A DNA stretch of 11,731 bases from an uncultured Acidobacteriota bacterium (GTDB lineage: Bacteria; Acidobacteriota; JAAYUB01), in contig CALAMB010000384.1 of NCBI GenBank assembly GCA_937925645.1, forward strand, positions 1-11,731, written 5' to 3'. This document shows positions 1 to 5,651 of this stretch, in pieces. Positions within the stretch are counted from its first letter, which is position 1. Each line of letters opens with the position of its first letter. The translations under genes and the position numbers were made by a program. A model generated the notes under the pieces. The model ran no database searches and was not told the origin of the DNA. It worked only from the letters and a program-made list of their open reading frames with translations.

Positions 1-2
1 CG

Positions 3-659
3 CCCGAGACGCCCTCATGCGCGTGCGGCGAGAGCCGCGCCGCGGCGGCGGTCCGACCGGCGGCACCGGCGTGCGCAGGCGGCGTCAGCGTCAGCCCGCC
101 GGCGTCTGAGCCGGTAACCGGTTGGCTGCAGCGGGCGTGGCGGCACGGTTTCGTGACGCTGCCGCGCGACATCGCCAAAGACCTGCTCATCGGCCTGGTG
201 GCCGCCGGCTTCATCACCGCGCTGGTGCCGGCTGATTTCTTCAGCCGGGATTTCGGCGGCGGACTGGCGTCCAAGCTGGTGGTGATGGTGGTGGGGATCC
301 CTTTGTACGTCTGCGCGACGGCGTCGATTCCCGTGGCCGCGGCGCTGATGGGCAAGGGGCTGTCCGCCGGCGGGGCCCTGGTTTTCCTGATGGTGGGCCC
401 GGCCACCAACGCCGCCACCCTGATGGCCATCCGGCAAATACTCGGCCGCCGGTCAGTCTGGGTTTACCTGGCGGCGGTGGTCGCCGCCGCCCTGGTCATG
501 GGAACGGCGCTGGATCTCGTGTACGCCGCCCCTGCCGCCGCGCTGTTGGGCGAGGCGGCGGAAATGTCCGGCGGCTGGTTCGGCCACGTCAGCGCCGTCA
601 TCCTGCTGGGCGTTCTGGCCGCCGCCTGCTGGCCACGCCGGCGCGACGGGAATCATTAG
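3..659 (+). CDS. SO_0444-family Cu/Zn efflux permease, C-terminal part (5' truncated by window edge)
   Basis: The reading frame is open from the window edge, so the N-terminal half lies outside and 218 residues are visible. The first part is a soluble Cys-bearing loop: CACGES near the edge, then a further Cys about 17 residues on. A membrane half follows, with hydrophobic segments starting at about 165, 267, 365, 460 and 585. The block YVCATASIPVAAALMGKG followed by VGPATNAATL is the hallmark of DUF318/ArsP_1-type permeases (PF03773). The Cys-rich loop between the two halves is typical of the SO_0444 Cu/Zn efflux branch, rather than the organoarsenical ArsP branch. Family knowledge suggests metal-ion export across the inner membrane; the substrate is inferred. 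An internal ATG-like start at about 153 would omit the Cys loop and is not used. The ferritin-like gene begins 51 bases downstream behind its own promoter. Confidence 0.85.
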   Translation, partial: PETPSCACGESRAAAAVRPAAPACAGGVSVSPPASEPVTGWLQRAWRHGFVTLPRDIAKDLLIGLVAAGFITALVPADFFSRDFGGGLASKLVVMVVGIPLYVCATASIPVAAALMGKGLSAGGALVFLMVGPATNAATLMAIRQILGRRSVWVYLAAVVAAALVMGTALDLVYAAPAAALLGEAAEMSGGWFGHVSAVILLGVLAAACWPRRRDGNH

Positions 660-676
660 CCGTCCGGCGGCCGGTT

Positions 677-685
677 TGCTATAAT
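677..685 (+). promoter_or_regulatory. Extended -10 promoter for the first ferritin-like gene
   Basis: The sequence reads TGC followed by TATAAT, a perfect extended -10 element (TGn-TATAAT), in a short AT-rich island of an otherwise GC-rich stretch. No convincing -35 hexamer lies 17 bases upstream, as is usual for extended -10 promoters. Transcription would start near 692, leaving a leader of about 20 bases that holds the GGAGGA ribosome site at 700-705. No PerR-like or Fur-like palindrome overlaps it. Confidence 0.6.
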
Positions 686-710
686 CACAAAAATCGCATG
701 GAGGAAGGAC

Positions 711-1211
711 ATGGACACAACCCGGGCGATCGACATCCTCAAGGGTGCCATTCTGGCCGAAATGAAGGGCCGGGCGTTCTACCAGCACAGCGCCAGCCAG
801 TCCGCTGACGAGACGCTTAAAAAAGTGTTCGAGACGATGGCTTTGGAGGAAAACGGCCACATCGAATTCCTCAGCCACCAGGTGCGCAGTCTGAAAGCGA
901 ACGGTCAATTCGAGGCGGCCCAAATGGATACCAAGCCGGAGGACTTCTCCGACGCGGTCGTCAGCCGGACGATTCAGCGCCAGGTCGCCGCGGCCGGCTT
1001 CGAAGCGGCGGCCATCACCGCCGCCATGGCCCTGGAGGACGGCGCGGTGAAGTTTTACAGCGAACAGGCGCAGCAGGCCCAGTCCCCCGCCGAGCGGGAG
1101 CTGTACCAGTTTCTGGCGAACTGGGAGAAATCACACCTCAACCTGCTCACCGACCTGGACCGTCAGTTGAAGGAAAGCGTCTGGAACGACCAGCAGTTCT
1201 GGCCGTACTAG
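711..1211 (+). CDS. Ferritin-like/rubrerythrin-type diiron protein (copy 1)
   Basis: This 166-residue protein is a four-helix ferritin-like domain with internal two-fold symmetry. The first helical hairpin gives Glu17 and then Glu47-x-x-His50. The second gives Glu109 and then Glu139-x-x-His142. These are the expected carboxylate and histidine ligands of a diiron site, with exactly 30 residues between the lone Glu and the ExxH Glu in each half. There is no C-terminal rubredoxin domain; the protein ends in an aromatic tail (WNDQQFWPY). Rubrerythrin relatives reduce hydrogen peroxide or store and oxidise iron in the cytoplasm, and peroxide reduction is the more likely role beside tpx and rubredoxin. 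The start is fixed by GGAGGA seven bases upstream. It is the first of three related genes and follows an extended -10 promoter. The exact substrate cannot be read from the sequence. Confidence 0.85.
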   Translation: MDTTRAIDILKGAILAEMKGRAFYQHSASQSADETLKKVFETMALEENGHIEFLSHQVRSLKANGQFEAAQMDTKPEDFSDAVVSRTIQRQVAAAGFEAAAITAAMALEDGAVKFYSEQAQQAQSPAERELYQFLANWEKSHLNLLTDLDRQLKESVWNDQQFWPY

Positions 1212-1295
1212 TCCGCTGCCGGGTCCCGCGGGCGCGGCCGGGCCGCGACTGCCGGATGTGACGCGAACGGATTCATTTCGCCTACGGAGGGCATG

Positions 1296-1745
1296 ATGAC
1301 ATTCAACTCGGTCGACGACCTGCTCAACTTTGCTATCGGCGAGGAAGAGGCCGCCGCCGCCTTTTACACCGAACTGGCCGGCCGCATGGAAAAACCCTGG
1401 ACGAAAAAGGTGTTCGAGGATTTCGCCCGCGAAGAGATGGGGCACAAGGCCAAGCTGCTGGGCATCCGCGAGGGCCGCCGCCTGGAGCCGGCGAAGGACA
1501 AAGTGCTGGACCTGAAGATCGCCGAGTACGTGGTGGACATTCAGCCCCGGCCGGGCATGGAATTCACCGACGCCCTAATCCTCGCCATGAAGAAGGAGAA
1601 GGCCGCCTTCAAGCTTTACAGCGACCTGGCGGAGGCAGCCGGCGAATCCGACATCAGAGACACCCTGACCGCCCTCGCCCAGGAAGAGGCGAAGCACAAG
1701 CTCCGGTTCGAACTGGAGTATGACAAGCACGTTCACGCGGATTAA
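1296..1745 (+). CDS. Ferritin-like/rubrerythrin-type diiron protein (copy 2)
   Basis: This 149-residue protein has the same architecture as the gene before it: Glu17, Glu47-x-x-His50, Glu101 and Glu131-x-x-His134, with the same 30-residue spacing in both halves. No rubredoxin module or signal peptide is seen, so it is probably cytoplasmic. Two ATG codons are adjacent (1293 and 1296). The GGAGG at 1286-1290 is only 2 bases from the first and 5 from the second, so 1296 is preferred; starting at 1293 would add one Met. It lies 84 bases after copy 1 with no clear promoter or terminator between, and probably shares its transcript. It is a paralogue rather than a recent duplicate, since the helices between the ligands differ widely. 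Family knowledge points to peroxide reduction or iron handling. Confidence 0.85.
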   Translation: MTFNSVDDLLNFAIGEEEAAAAFYTELAGRMEKPWTKKVFEDFAREEMGHKAKLLGIREGRRLEPAKDKVLDLKIAEYVVDIQPRPGMEFTDALILAMKKEKAAFKLYSDLAEAAGESDIRDTLTALAQEEAKHKLRFELEYDKHVHAD

Positions 1746-1798
1746 TGACCTCCGGCCGCTTGCGCTCGCGACGGCCGCTCAACCAAGGAGATACGCGC

Positions 1799-2311
1799 AT
1801 GACCGAACGCAAAGGCATGGTGACATTCAAGGGCGGGCCCCTGACGCTCGAAGGGCACCCGGTGACGGTGGGGCAGCCGGCGGTCCCGTTCACGGCGCTG
1901 GGCAACGACCTGGCGCCGGTGGCGCTGGAACAGTTCGCCGGCAAGGTGGTGGTGATCTCGTCTGTGCCGTCGCTGGACACCCCCGTCTGTGACGCCCAGA
2001 CTCGTCGCTTCAACCAGGAGGCCACGCAGCTCGGCGCCGACACCGTGGTGCTCACCATCAGCATGGATCTGCCGTTTGCCCAGGCGCGATGGTGCGGCGC
2101 GGCCGGCGCGGACCGGGTGATCACCCTGTCCGACCATCGCGACGCGTCGTTCGGGCTGGCCTACGGCCTGATCGTCAAGGAGCTGCGGCTGCTGGCCCGC
2201 GCGGTGCTCGTGATCGACCGCCAGGGCCGGGTGTCCTACTTCCAGCTGGTGCCCGAGATCGCGCAGGAACCGGACTACGAGTCCGTGCTGGCGCACATCC
2301 GCACTCTCTGA
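1799..2311 (+). CDS. tpx: Thiol peroxidase (atypical 2-Cys peroxiredoxin)
   Basis: The 170-residue product matches the Tpx family over its whole length. The peroxidatic Cys64 lies in SLDTPVC with the catalytic Thr61 three residues before it. The resolving Cys99 lies in DLPFAQARWCGA, a very conserved Tpx block. Arg134 in LARAVLVIDRQG completes the active site. The spacing between the two cysteines (35) is like that of the E. coli enzyme. It reduces hydrogen and alkyl peroxides in the cytoplasm or periplasm, usually with thioredoxin as reductant. The start is set by AAGGAG at 1785-1790, eight bases upstream; an upstream in-frame start at 1745 would add 18 residues with no family match. It sits between ferritin-like copies 2 and 3, so the cluster combines thiol-based and iron-based peroxidases. 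Confidence 0.95.
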   Translation: MTERKGMVTFKGGPLTLEGHPVTVGQPAVPFTALGNDLAPVALEQFAGKVVVISSVPSLDTPVCDAQTRRFNQEATQLGADTVVLTISMDLPFAQARWCGAAGADRVITLSDHRDASFGLAYGLIVKELRLLARAVLVIDRQGRVSYFQLVPEIAQEPDYESVLAHIRTL

Positions 2312-2341
2312 GCCGACCGGAAACTTCAGGAGGTATCGAAT

Positions 2342-2887
2342 ATGACGCACTGTTTCGACCGATCCATGACCATGCTCTCCACCGCCCTGGAGATGGAGAA
2401 CAAGGGCAAGGACTTTTACGGCAAGGCCCTCCAGACCAGCCACAATCCCCTGGGGCAGAAAATTTTCACGATGCTCCAGAAGGACGAGGACGTCCACATC
2501 CAGCGGATCCAGGCGATCTACACCCAGCTCAAGGGGCAGCACGCCTGGACCGACGAGTGGAAGGCCATGACCGTCGGCCATGAGGACCTGGGCAAGGTGT
2601 TCCGCGAGCTGGCCGCCGCCCACGGCCAAAACATCAAAGCGGAAACCGGGGACCTCGAAGCCCTTGACGTGGGCATCGATTTCGAGTTCAAGTCGGTCCG
2701 CTTTTACGAGGACCAGCTCAAAGTCGCCGAGGACCAGTTGGAGAAGGAATTCATCCAGCACATGATCGCCGAGGAGAAGGGACACCACACCGCCTTGTCC
2801 GACATGAAGCACTTCCTCAGCGACCCGTCCGCCTGGTTCCGGGAGCAGGAGCGCTCCGCCTTCGACGGCGGCACCGGCATGGCCTGA
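2342..2887 (+). CDS. Ferritin-like/rubrerythrin-type diiron protein (copy 3)
   Basis: This 181-residue protein is the longest of the three. The diiron ligands are Glu19, Glu49-x-x-His52, Glu115 and Glu145-x-x-His148, again 30 residues apart in each half. The linker between the halves (about residues 60-105) is longer than in copies 1 and 2. The C-terminus has a DPSAWFREQE tail ending in Asp-Gly-Gly, which resembles the end of many stand-alone ferritin-like proteins in anaerobes. The rubredoxin domain is again absent. A full AGGAGGT ribosome site at 2327-2333 stands eight bases before the ATG. The gene follows tpx by 30 bases and is followed by a strong intrinsic terminator, so it probably closes the transcript that begins near 692. 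Peroxide reduction is the inferred role. Confidence 0.85.
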   Translation: MTHCFDRSMTMLSTALEMENKGKDFYGKALQTSHNPLGQKIFTMLQKDEDVHIQRIQAIYTQLKGQHAWTDEWKAMTVGHEDLGKVFRELAAAHGQNIKAETGDLEALDVGIDFEFKSVRFYEDQLKVAEDQLEKEFIQHMIAEEKGHHTALSDMKHFLSDPSAWFREQERSAFDGGTGMA

Positions 2888-2928
2888 TCCCCGTCCGCCG
2901 TCGACGGCGTCCGGCGACCATTAGCGAA

Positions 2929-2970
2929 GGTCCGTCCCCGATCATCCGGATCGCGGGCGGGCCTCTTTTT
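2929..2970 (+). terminator. Strong rho-independent terminator after ferritin-like copy 3
   Basis: Arms 2929-2943 and 2949-2963 pair over 15 positions with one C-C mismatch and two G-T wobbles around a 5-base loop, followed by TCTTTTT at 2964-2970. It ends only 22 bases before the ATG of the next gene, inside that gene's leader. It can therefore act as a simple terminator or as an attenuator for the downstream gene. Confidence 0.8.
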
Positions 2971-2992
2971 ATCCGCTTCAAGGAGTACGATC

Positions 2993-3358
2993 ATGAGTTC
3001 CGATCGCATGAACCGGTTTAACGACGAGCGCGCCCGGCTCCAGGAGCTGATGCTCCGCTACAGCGGCAAGAACATGAAGCGCTTCCTCAATATCGACCAC
3101 AACGCCTACGAGCCCGGCGCCCTGTCGAAGCCGACGAAGGAGCTGCTGGGACTCGTGGCCTCGCTGGTGCTCCGGTGCGAGGACTGCGTCCTCTACCACC
3201 TCCAGCAATGTCACGACCAGGGCGTCACCACCGCCGAGCTGGAAGAGTCCCTCACCGTGGCGCTGGTGGTGGGCGGCTCCATCACCATTCCCCACATCCG
3301 CCGCGCGCTGCGGGCTTGGGCGGAACTGGGCCATGCGGCCCCTGGGGAGGCGGAGTGA
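2993..3358 (+). CDS. Carboxymuconolactone decarboxylase family protein (AhpD-like)
   Basis: The 121-residue protein has the single CMD domain of the AhpD-like superfamily (PF02627). Glu50 precedes a CxxC-xxx-His motif: Cys62, Cys65 and His69 in RCEDCVLYH. This is the redox and proton-relay triad of AhpD-type alkylhydroperoxidases and is absent from true gamma-carboxymuconolactone decarboxylases. Later residues (ALVVGGSITIPHIRRAL) form the conserved last helices. It probably acts as a cytoplasmic disulfide reductase or peroxidase, which fits its neighbours. AAGGAG at about 2980-2985 sets the start. The intrinsic terminator ending at 2970 stands directly before it and no promoter is visible between, so expression may depend on read-through. 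The physiological substrate is unknown. Confidence 0.88.
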   Translation: MSSDRMNRFNDERARLQELMLRYSGKNMKRFLNIDHNAYEPGALSKPTKELLGLVASLVLRCEDCVLYHLQQCHDQGVTTAELEESLTVALVVGGSITIPHIRRALRAWAELGHAAPGEAE

Positions 3359-3400
3359 GCCGGGCCGGCCGCGCACCGGTTCGCCGCGTTCAGTTTGAGC

Positions 3401-3430
3401 TTGGCGGGACGCGCCGAGATGTGTTGAAAT
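3401..3430 (+). promoter_or_regulatory. Possible promoter for rubredoxin
   Basis: TTGGCG at 3401-3406 and TGAAAT at 3425-3430 are 18 bases apart, and TG stands one base before the -10, giving a weak extended -10 pattern. It lies about 40 bases before the rubredoxin start. Each hexamer matches only four of six consensus positions, so this is tentative. Confidence 0.3.
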
Positions 3431-3468
3431 AGAGTCCGGCCGTCATCATTTGTCAGGAGGATGCATCC

Positions 3469-3630
3469 ATGAAAAAGTACGTCTGCGCCATCTGCAACTA
3501 CGTCTATGATCCGGCGGTGGGGGACCCGGACAACGGCATCGCCCCGGGCACCGCGTTTGAAGACATCCCCGACGACTGGGTCTGCCCCGACTGCGGCGTC
3601 GGCAAGGACGAGTTCGTTCCCGTTGACTGA
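3469..3630 (+). CDS. Rubredoxin
   Basis: This 53-codon gene encodes a complete small rubredoxin. The four iron ligands are two Cys pairs: Cys6 and Cys9 in [10 protein letters not shown], and Cys39 and Cys42 in [11 protein letters not shown]. The signature aromatic residues and the [15 protein letters not shown] block are all present, so the protein is full-length and intact. It carries one electron at a Fe(Cys)4 site in the cytoplasm. Family knowledge makes it the expected donor to rubrerythrin-like peroxidases. That suits the three upstream diiron proteins, which have no rubredoxin domain of their own; the partnership is inferred. AGGAGG at 3455-3460 lies eight bases before the ATG. It follows the CMD gene by 110 bases and precedes a 372-base gene-free stretch. 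Confidence 0.96.
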   Translation: MKKYVCAICNYVYDPAVGDPDNGIAPGTAFEDIPDDWVCPDCGVGKDEFVPVD

Positions 3631-3651
3631 CACCCGCCGGCACGCTGCCCC

Positions 3652-3676
3652 CCCGGTGGCCCATCCGGCCACCGGG
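3652..3676 (+). terminator. Hairpin after rubredoxin, possible terminator
   Basis: A perfect 10-bp stem (CCCGGTGGCC and its complement) closes a 5-base loop 21 bases after the rubredoxin stop. The following bases (AACTCCTTCC) are pyrimidine-rich but not a true T-run, so termination may be weak or factor-assisted. Confidence 0.5.
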
Positions 3677-3777
3677 AACTCCTTCCCCGCTTAGCCCATC
3701 GTCCGCCGCCGCCTTCCAGCGGACTCTTCCCGAGTCGCTTTCCGTGTTTCAACCGGTTCCTGTGATTGAAAAAGACA

Positions 3778-3834
3778 AGCGGTTGGTCATTCTGTACCCC
3801 CCTGGATGATTCGGTTACAAAATGGCCAACCGCT
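3778..3834. repeat. Imperfect inverted repeat, 18-bp hairpin
   Basis: Arms 3778-3791 and 3821-3834 pair over 14 positions with one G-T wobble. After a single mismatch the stem continues with TGTA (3793-3796) and TACA (3816-3819), leaving a 19-base loop that begins with six C. It could be an RNA structure, a small miniature element or a weak terminator for either strand. No T-run or target-site duplication is visible. Confidence 0.6.
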
Positions 3835-3929
3835 CTTGAGTTGGGAAATAACATCATCTGGGATCACGTTAAGCCGGAAGCGCCAGGCGGGCAAGCGTCA
3901 TAGCACGACAAGATGCGACACGGATATAT

Positions 3930-3945
3930 CTTTAAATATTTAAAG
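3930..3945. promoter_or_regulatory. Perfect 16-bp AT-rich palindrome, possible operator
   Basis: CTTTAAATATTTAAAG is a perfect palindrome within an AT-rich stretch (about 3922-3958) in GC-rich DNA. Such sites are often operators for dimeric regulators or DNA-bending sites. No gene starts close by on either strand, so the target is unclear. Confidence 0.35.
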
Positions 3946-4002
3946 GATTAATATGGATTGATCGGTTGCGCCAGCCGGTGTTATATTTCTGAAACCGGTG
4001 AG

Positions 4003-4932
4003 TTATTCCGGCAGGAAGGACCCGCCGAACCGGTCCAGCAGCAGCCCGTGGCGGAGTCCCCAGCCGCAGACTCGCAGGGAGTCGTGGCCGGACCAGGCGA
4101 GGATCCGGGTCAGGATCAGTCCGCCGCCGAGGATGATGTCCGCCCGTTCGGCGGGCAGGCCCGGGAGCCGGCGCCGCCGGGCCAGGGGCAGCAGGCGCAG
4201 CAGCTCCAGCAGCTCGGCGACCACCGCGGCGTCGAGCGCCAGGCCGTGGATCGCCGCGCCGTCGTGAACGTGCAGTCCCAGGTGGATCGCGGCCAGGGTG
4301 GTGACGGTGCCGCCGATGCCCACCAGCGGGACCGTAGGTGAGGGGATCAGCGACAGGGCGGCCAGTTCGGCGTCCACGGCGACGGCCGCCCGGTGGAACG
4401 CCGCCTCGGGTGGCGGGTCACCGGCCAGGAACCGTTCGGTGCAGTGCAGGGCCCCCAGATGGAAACTGCACCGGGCGTTCGGGCCGCTGGGGTCGCCCTG
4501 GATGAGCTCGGTGCTGCCGCCGCCGATATCCACGACATTACAGTCGCCAGGGACCAGTCCGCCGGCCGCCGCGGCGGCGAATGACAGGCGGGCCTCTTCC
4601 TCCCCGCTGAGGACCGTCACGTCGAGGCCCAGCGACCGGCGCACCCGGTCCAGGAACTCGCCGGCGTTGGCCGCGGTCCGGAGCGCCATGGTCCCCGCGG
4701 CCGCCACGTCCGCGGCGCCCGCGCGGCGGACCTCCTGGAGCAGTCCGGCCACCGCCTCCGCCGCCCGGTCCATGGCGGCCGGGTCCAGCCGGCCGGTCTC
4801 CTTGACCCCCTGGCCCAGCCGGGCGACGACGACGCGGTCGGACGCCACCGACCAGGCGCCGGCGGCGTCCCAGTCCATCACCACGGCCTTGATGGAGTTG
4901 GTACCGATATCCAGGGCGGCGAAACGAGCCAT
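4003..4932 (-). CDS. Ppx/GppA-family exopolyphosphatase / pppGpp phosphohydrolase
   Basis: The 309-residue protein matches the short Ppx/GppA form (PF02541), an ASKHA-fold phosphatase. Motifs in order: the phosphate-1 loop ALDIGTNSIK (residues 6-15); TMALRTAANAGEF (81-93); SGEEEARLSF (109-118), which holds the catalytic acidic block; the phosphate-2 loop VVDIGGGSTELI (133-144); then GIGGTVTTLAAI, and a late ILGGGLIL with a C-terminal GWGLRHGLLLD. It removes phosphate from polyphosphate or pppGpp in the cytoplasm; the short form without the HD-like C-terminal domain does not distinguish the two. The ATG at 4932 is used because GGGAG lies eight bases before it; a TTG two codons earlier is too close to that site. 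It has its own promoter and 5' UTR hairpin and is divergent from the Spy-like gene. Confidence 0.92.
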   Translation of the reverse strand: MARFAALDIGTNSIKAVVMDWDAAGAWSVASDRVVVARLGQGVKETGRLDPAAMDRAAEAVAGLLQEVRRAGAADVAAAGTMALRTAANAGEFLDRVRRSLGLDVTVLSGEEEARLSFAAAAAGGLVPGDCNVVDIGGGSTELIQGDPSGPNARCSFHLGALHCTERFLAGDPPPEAAFHRAAVAVDAELAALSLIPSPTVPLVGIGGTVTTLAAIHLGLHVHDGAAIHGLALDAAVVAELLELLRLLPLARRRRLPGLPAERADIILGGGLILTRILAWSGHDSLRVCGWGLRHGLLLDRFGGSFLPE

Positions 4933-4947
4933 GATCAACGCTCCCGG

Positions 4948-4965
4948 GCGCCCCGTTCGGGGCGC
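4948..4965 (-). promoter_or_regulatory. 5' UTR hairpin just upstream of the Ppx/GppA ribosome site
   Basis: On the - strand a perfect 7-bp stem GCGCCCC/GGGGCGC closes a GAAC tetraloop (8 bp if the G-C pair in the loop forms). It ends two bases before the GGGAG ribosome site and begins close to the predicted transcription start near 4968. It may protect the 5' end or modulate initiation. Confidence 0.45.
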
Positions 4966-4974
4966 GCCCGCTCC

Positions 4975-5003
4975 ATCCTACCAAATTGCGGCTGACCTGT
5001 CAT
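4975..5003 (-). promoter_or_regulatory. Promoter of the Ppx/GppA gene
   Basis: Read on the - strand, ATGACA (5003-4998) and TAGGAT (4980-4975) are separated by 17 bases, and TGG directly precedes the -10 hexamer, giving an extended -10. The two hexamers match the sigma-70 consensus at five and four of six positions. Transcription would start near 4968, about 36 bases before the ATG. Confidence 0.55.
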
Positions 5004-5082
5004 GGACGCCGGCTGAAAATACTCTGCAACCGGGACGGCGCCGCGGGGTTTAACCAGGTGACAACAATCTTTGGAGGTAACC

Positions 5083-5580
5083 ATGAAGCAGAACCTGATC
5101 CTGGTGACCGGAGTGTTGGTGCTGGTGCTGGCCCTGGCCGGCAGCGCCTGGGCCGACGATCCCGATTGGGGGGAACAACGGAAGACCATCCTCATGGCCG
5201 AGCTGAAGGCTGAGCTGGGCCTGAGCGACGCGCAGGTGGCTGAACTGGACACCCTGGCGGTGACGCACCGCCAGAGCCTGATCGACACGTACGCCGAGAT
5301 CGGGGCGATCCTGAAGGAGATCCGCATCCTGCGCGAGCACTGGGAGGAGAACTTCGATGAGATCGTCGCCCTGCAGTTCGACGTCATGGTGAAGGAGTAC
5401 GAACGCGGCGAGTTGTGGGAGCAGTTTGCCGCGGCGGTGACCGCGGCCCTCACCGAGGAGCAGGCGGAGTTCAAGCGCCTGGTGATGAAGGTGCTCGACG
5501 AGGCGTACCGCCTCAGTCCGCCCCGCCATCGGCCCGATGGCGACGATGATGGGGCGGATCCGTCCGCGCGCCGCCGGTAG
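5083..5580 (+). CDS. Secreted Spy/CpxP-like periplasmic protein
   Basis: The 165-residue product begins with a clear signal peptide: Lys2, a Leu/Val-rich core to about residue 20, and an AWA cleavage site after residue 24. The mature part is almost entirely helical and highly charged. It carries two LTxxQ-like motifs, LSDAQ at 47-51 and LTEEQ at 123-127, the recurring signature of Spy/CpxP/CnrX-type periplasmic chaperones and metal sensors. The last 20 residues are Pro/Asp/Arg-rich and look disordered. A periplasmic role in envelope or metal stress is inferred from the motif; overall similarity is loose, so the family call is moderate. GGAGGT at 5073-5078 lies four bases before the ATG; a TTG at 5071 overlaps that site and is rejected. 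The gene diverges from the Ppx/GppA gene and converges on the SagB-type gene. Confidence 0.65.
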   Translation: MKQNLILVTGVLVLVLALAGSAWADDPDWGEQRKTILMAELKAELGLSDAQVAELDTLAVTHRQSLIDTYAEIGAILKEIRILREHWEENFDEIVALQFDVMVKEYERGELWEQFAAAVTAALTEEQAEFKRLVMKVLDEAYRLSPPRHRPDGDDDGADPSARRR

Positions 5581-5606
5581 CACCGGAACGAACAGCGGGT
5601 GAACCC

Positions 5607-5650
5607 GCCGCCCGGCCGCCGGCCGTCCCCCCGCCGGTTGGCCGGGCGGC
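5607..5650. terminator. GC-rich hairpin between convergent genes, possible bidirectional terminator
   Basis: Arms 5607-5617 and 5640-5650 pair perfectly over 11 bases, and a second inner stem (CCGGC/GCCGG) can stack inside. It fills the gap between the stop of the Spy-like gene (5580) and the stop of the convergent SagB-type gene (5652). There is no T-run on either side beyond a short TATTTG on the + strand, so factor-independent termination is uncertain. Confidence 0.5.
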
Positions 5651-5651
5651 G

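Larger units (their letters stand above)
3631..4002. other. Gene-free region between rubredoxin and the Ppx/GppA gene
   Basis: No supported reading frame lies here. The part from about 3740 to 4000 is clearly richer in A and T than its surroundings. It contains the terminator-like hairpin at 3652, a short GACTC/GAGTC hairpin at 3722-3736, a TTTCAA/TTGAAA pair around the palindrome AACCGGTT (3747-3771), the long hairpin at 3778-3834 and the AT palindrome at 3930-3945. Both flanking genes end into this region, so it is not an obvious promoter region for either. Confidence 0.6.

Noticed and set aside
671..700. PerR/Fur-type operator at the ferritin-like promoter
   Set aside because: The AT-rich stretch around TATAAT has no convincing dyad symmetry matching a Fur- or PerR-type box.
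1233..1247. CGCGGC/GCCGCG hairpin between ferritin-like copies 1 and 2 as a terminator
   Set aside because: Only 6 bp and no T-run follows; such short GC palindromes are expected by chance here.
1742..2812. 356-codon - strand open frame across tpx and ferritin-like copy 3
   Set aside because: It crosses two real genes with clear motifs on the other strand; its own translation has no recognisable domain.
711..2887. Classical rubrerythrins or Dps proteins
   Set aside because: No C-terminal Cys4 rubredoxin domain is present in any of the three, and the ExxH pairs in both halves do not fit Dps ligand layout.
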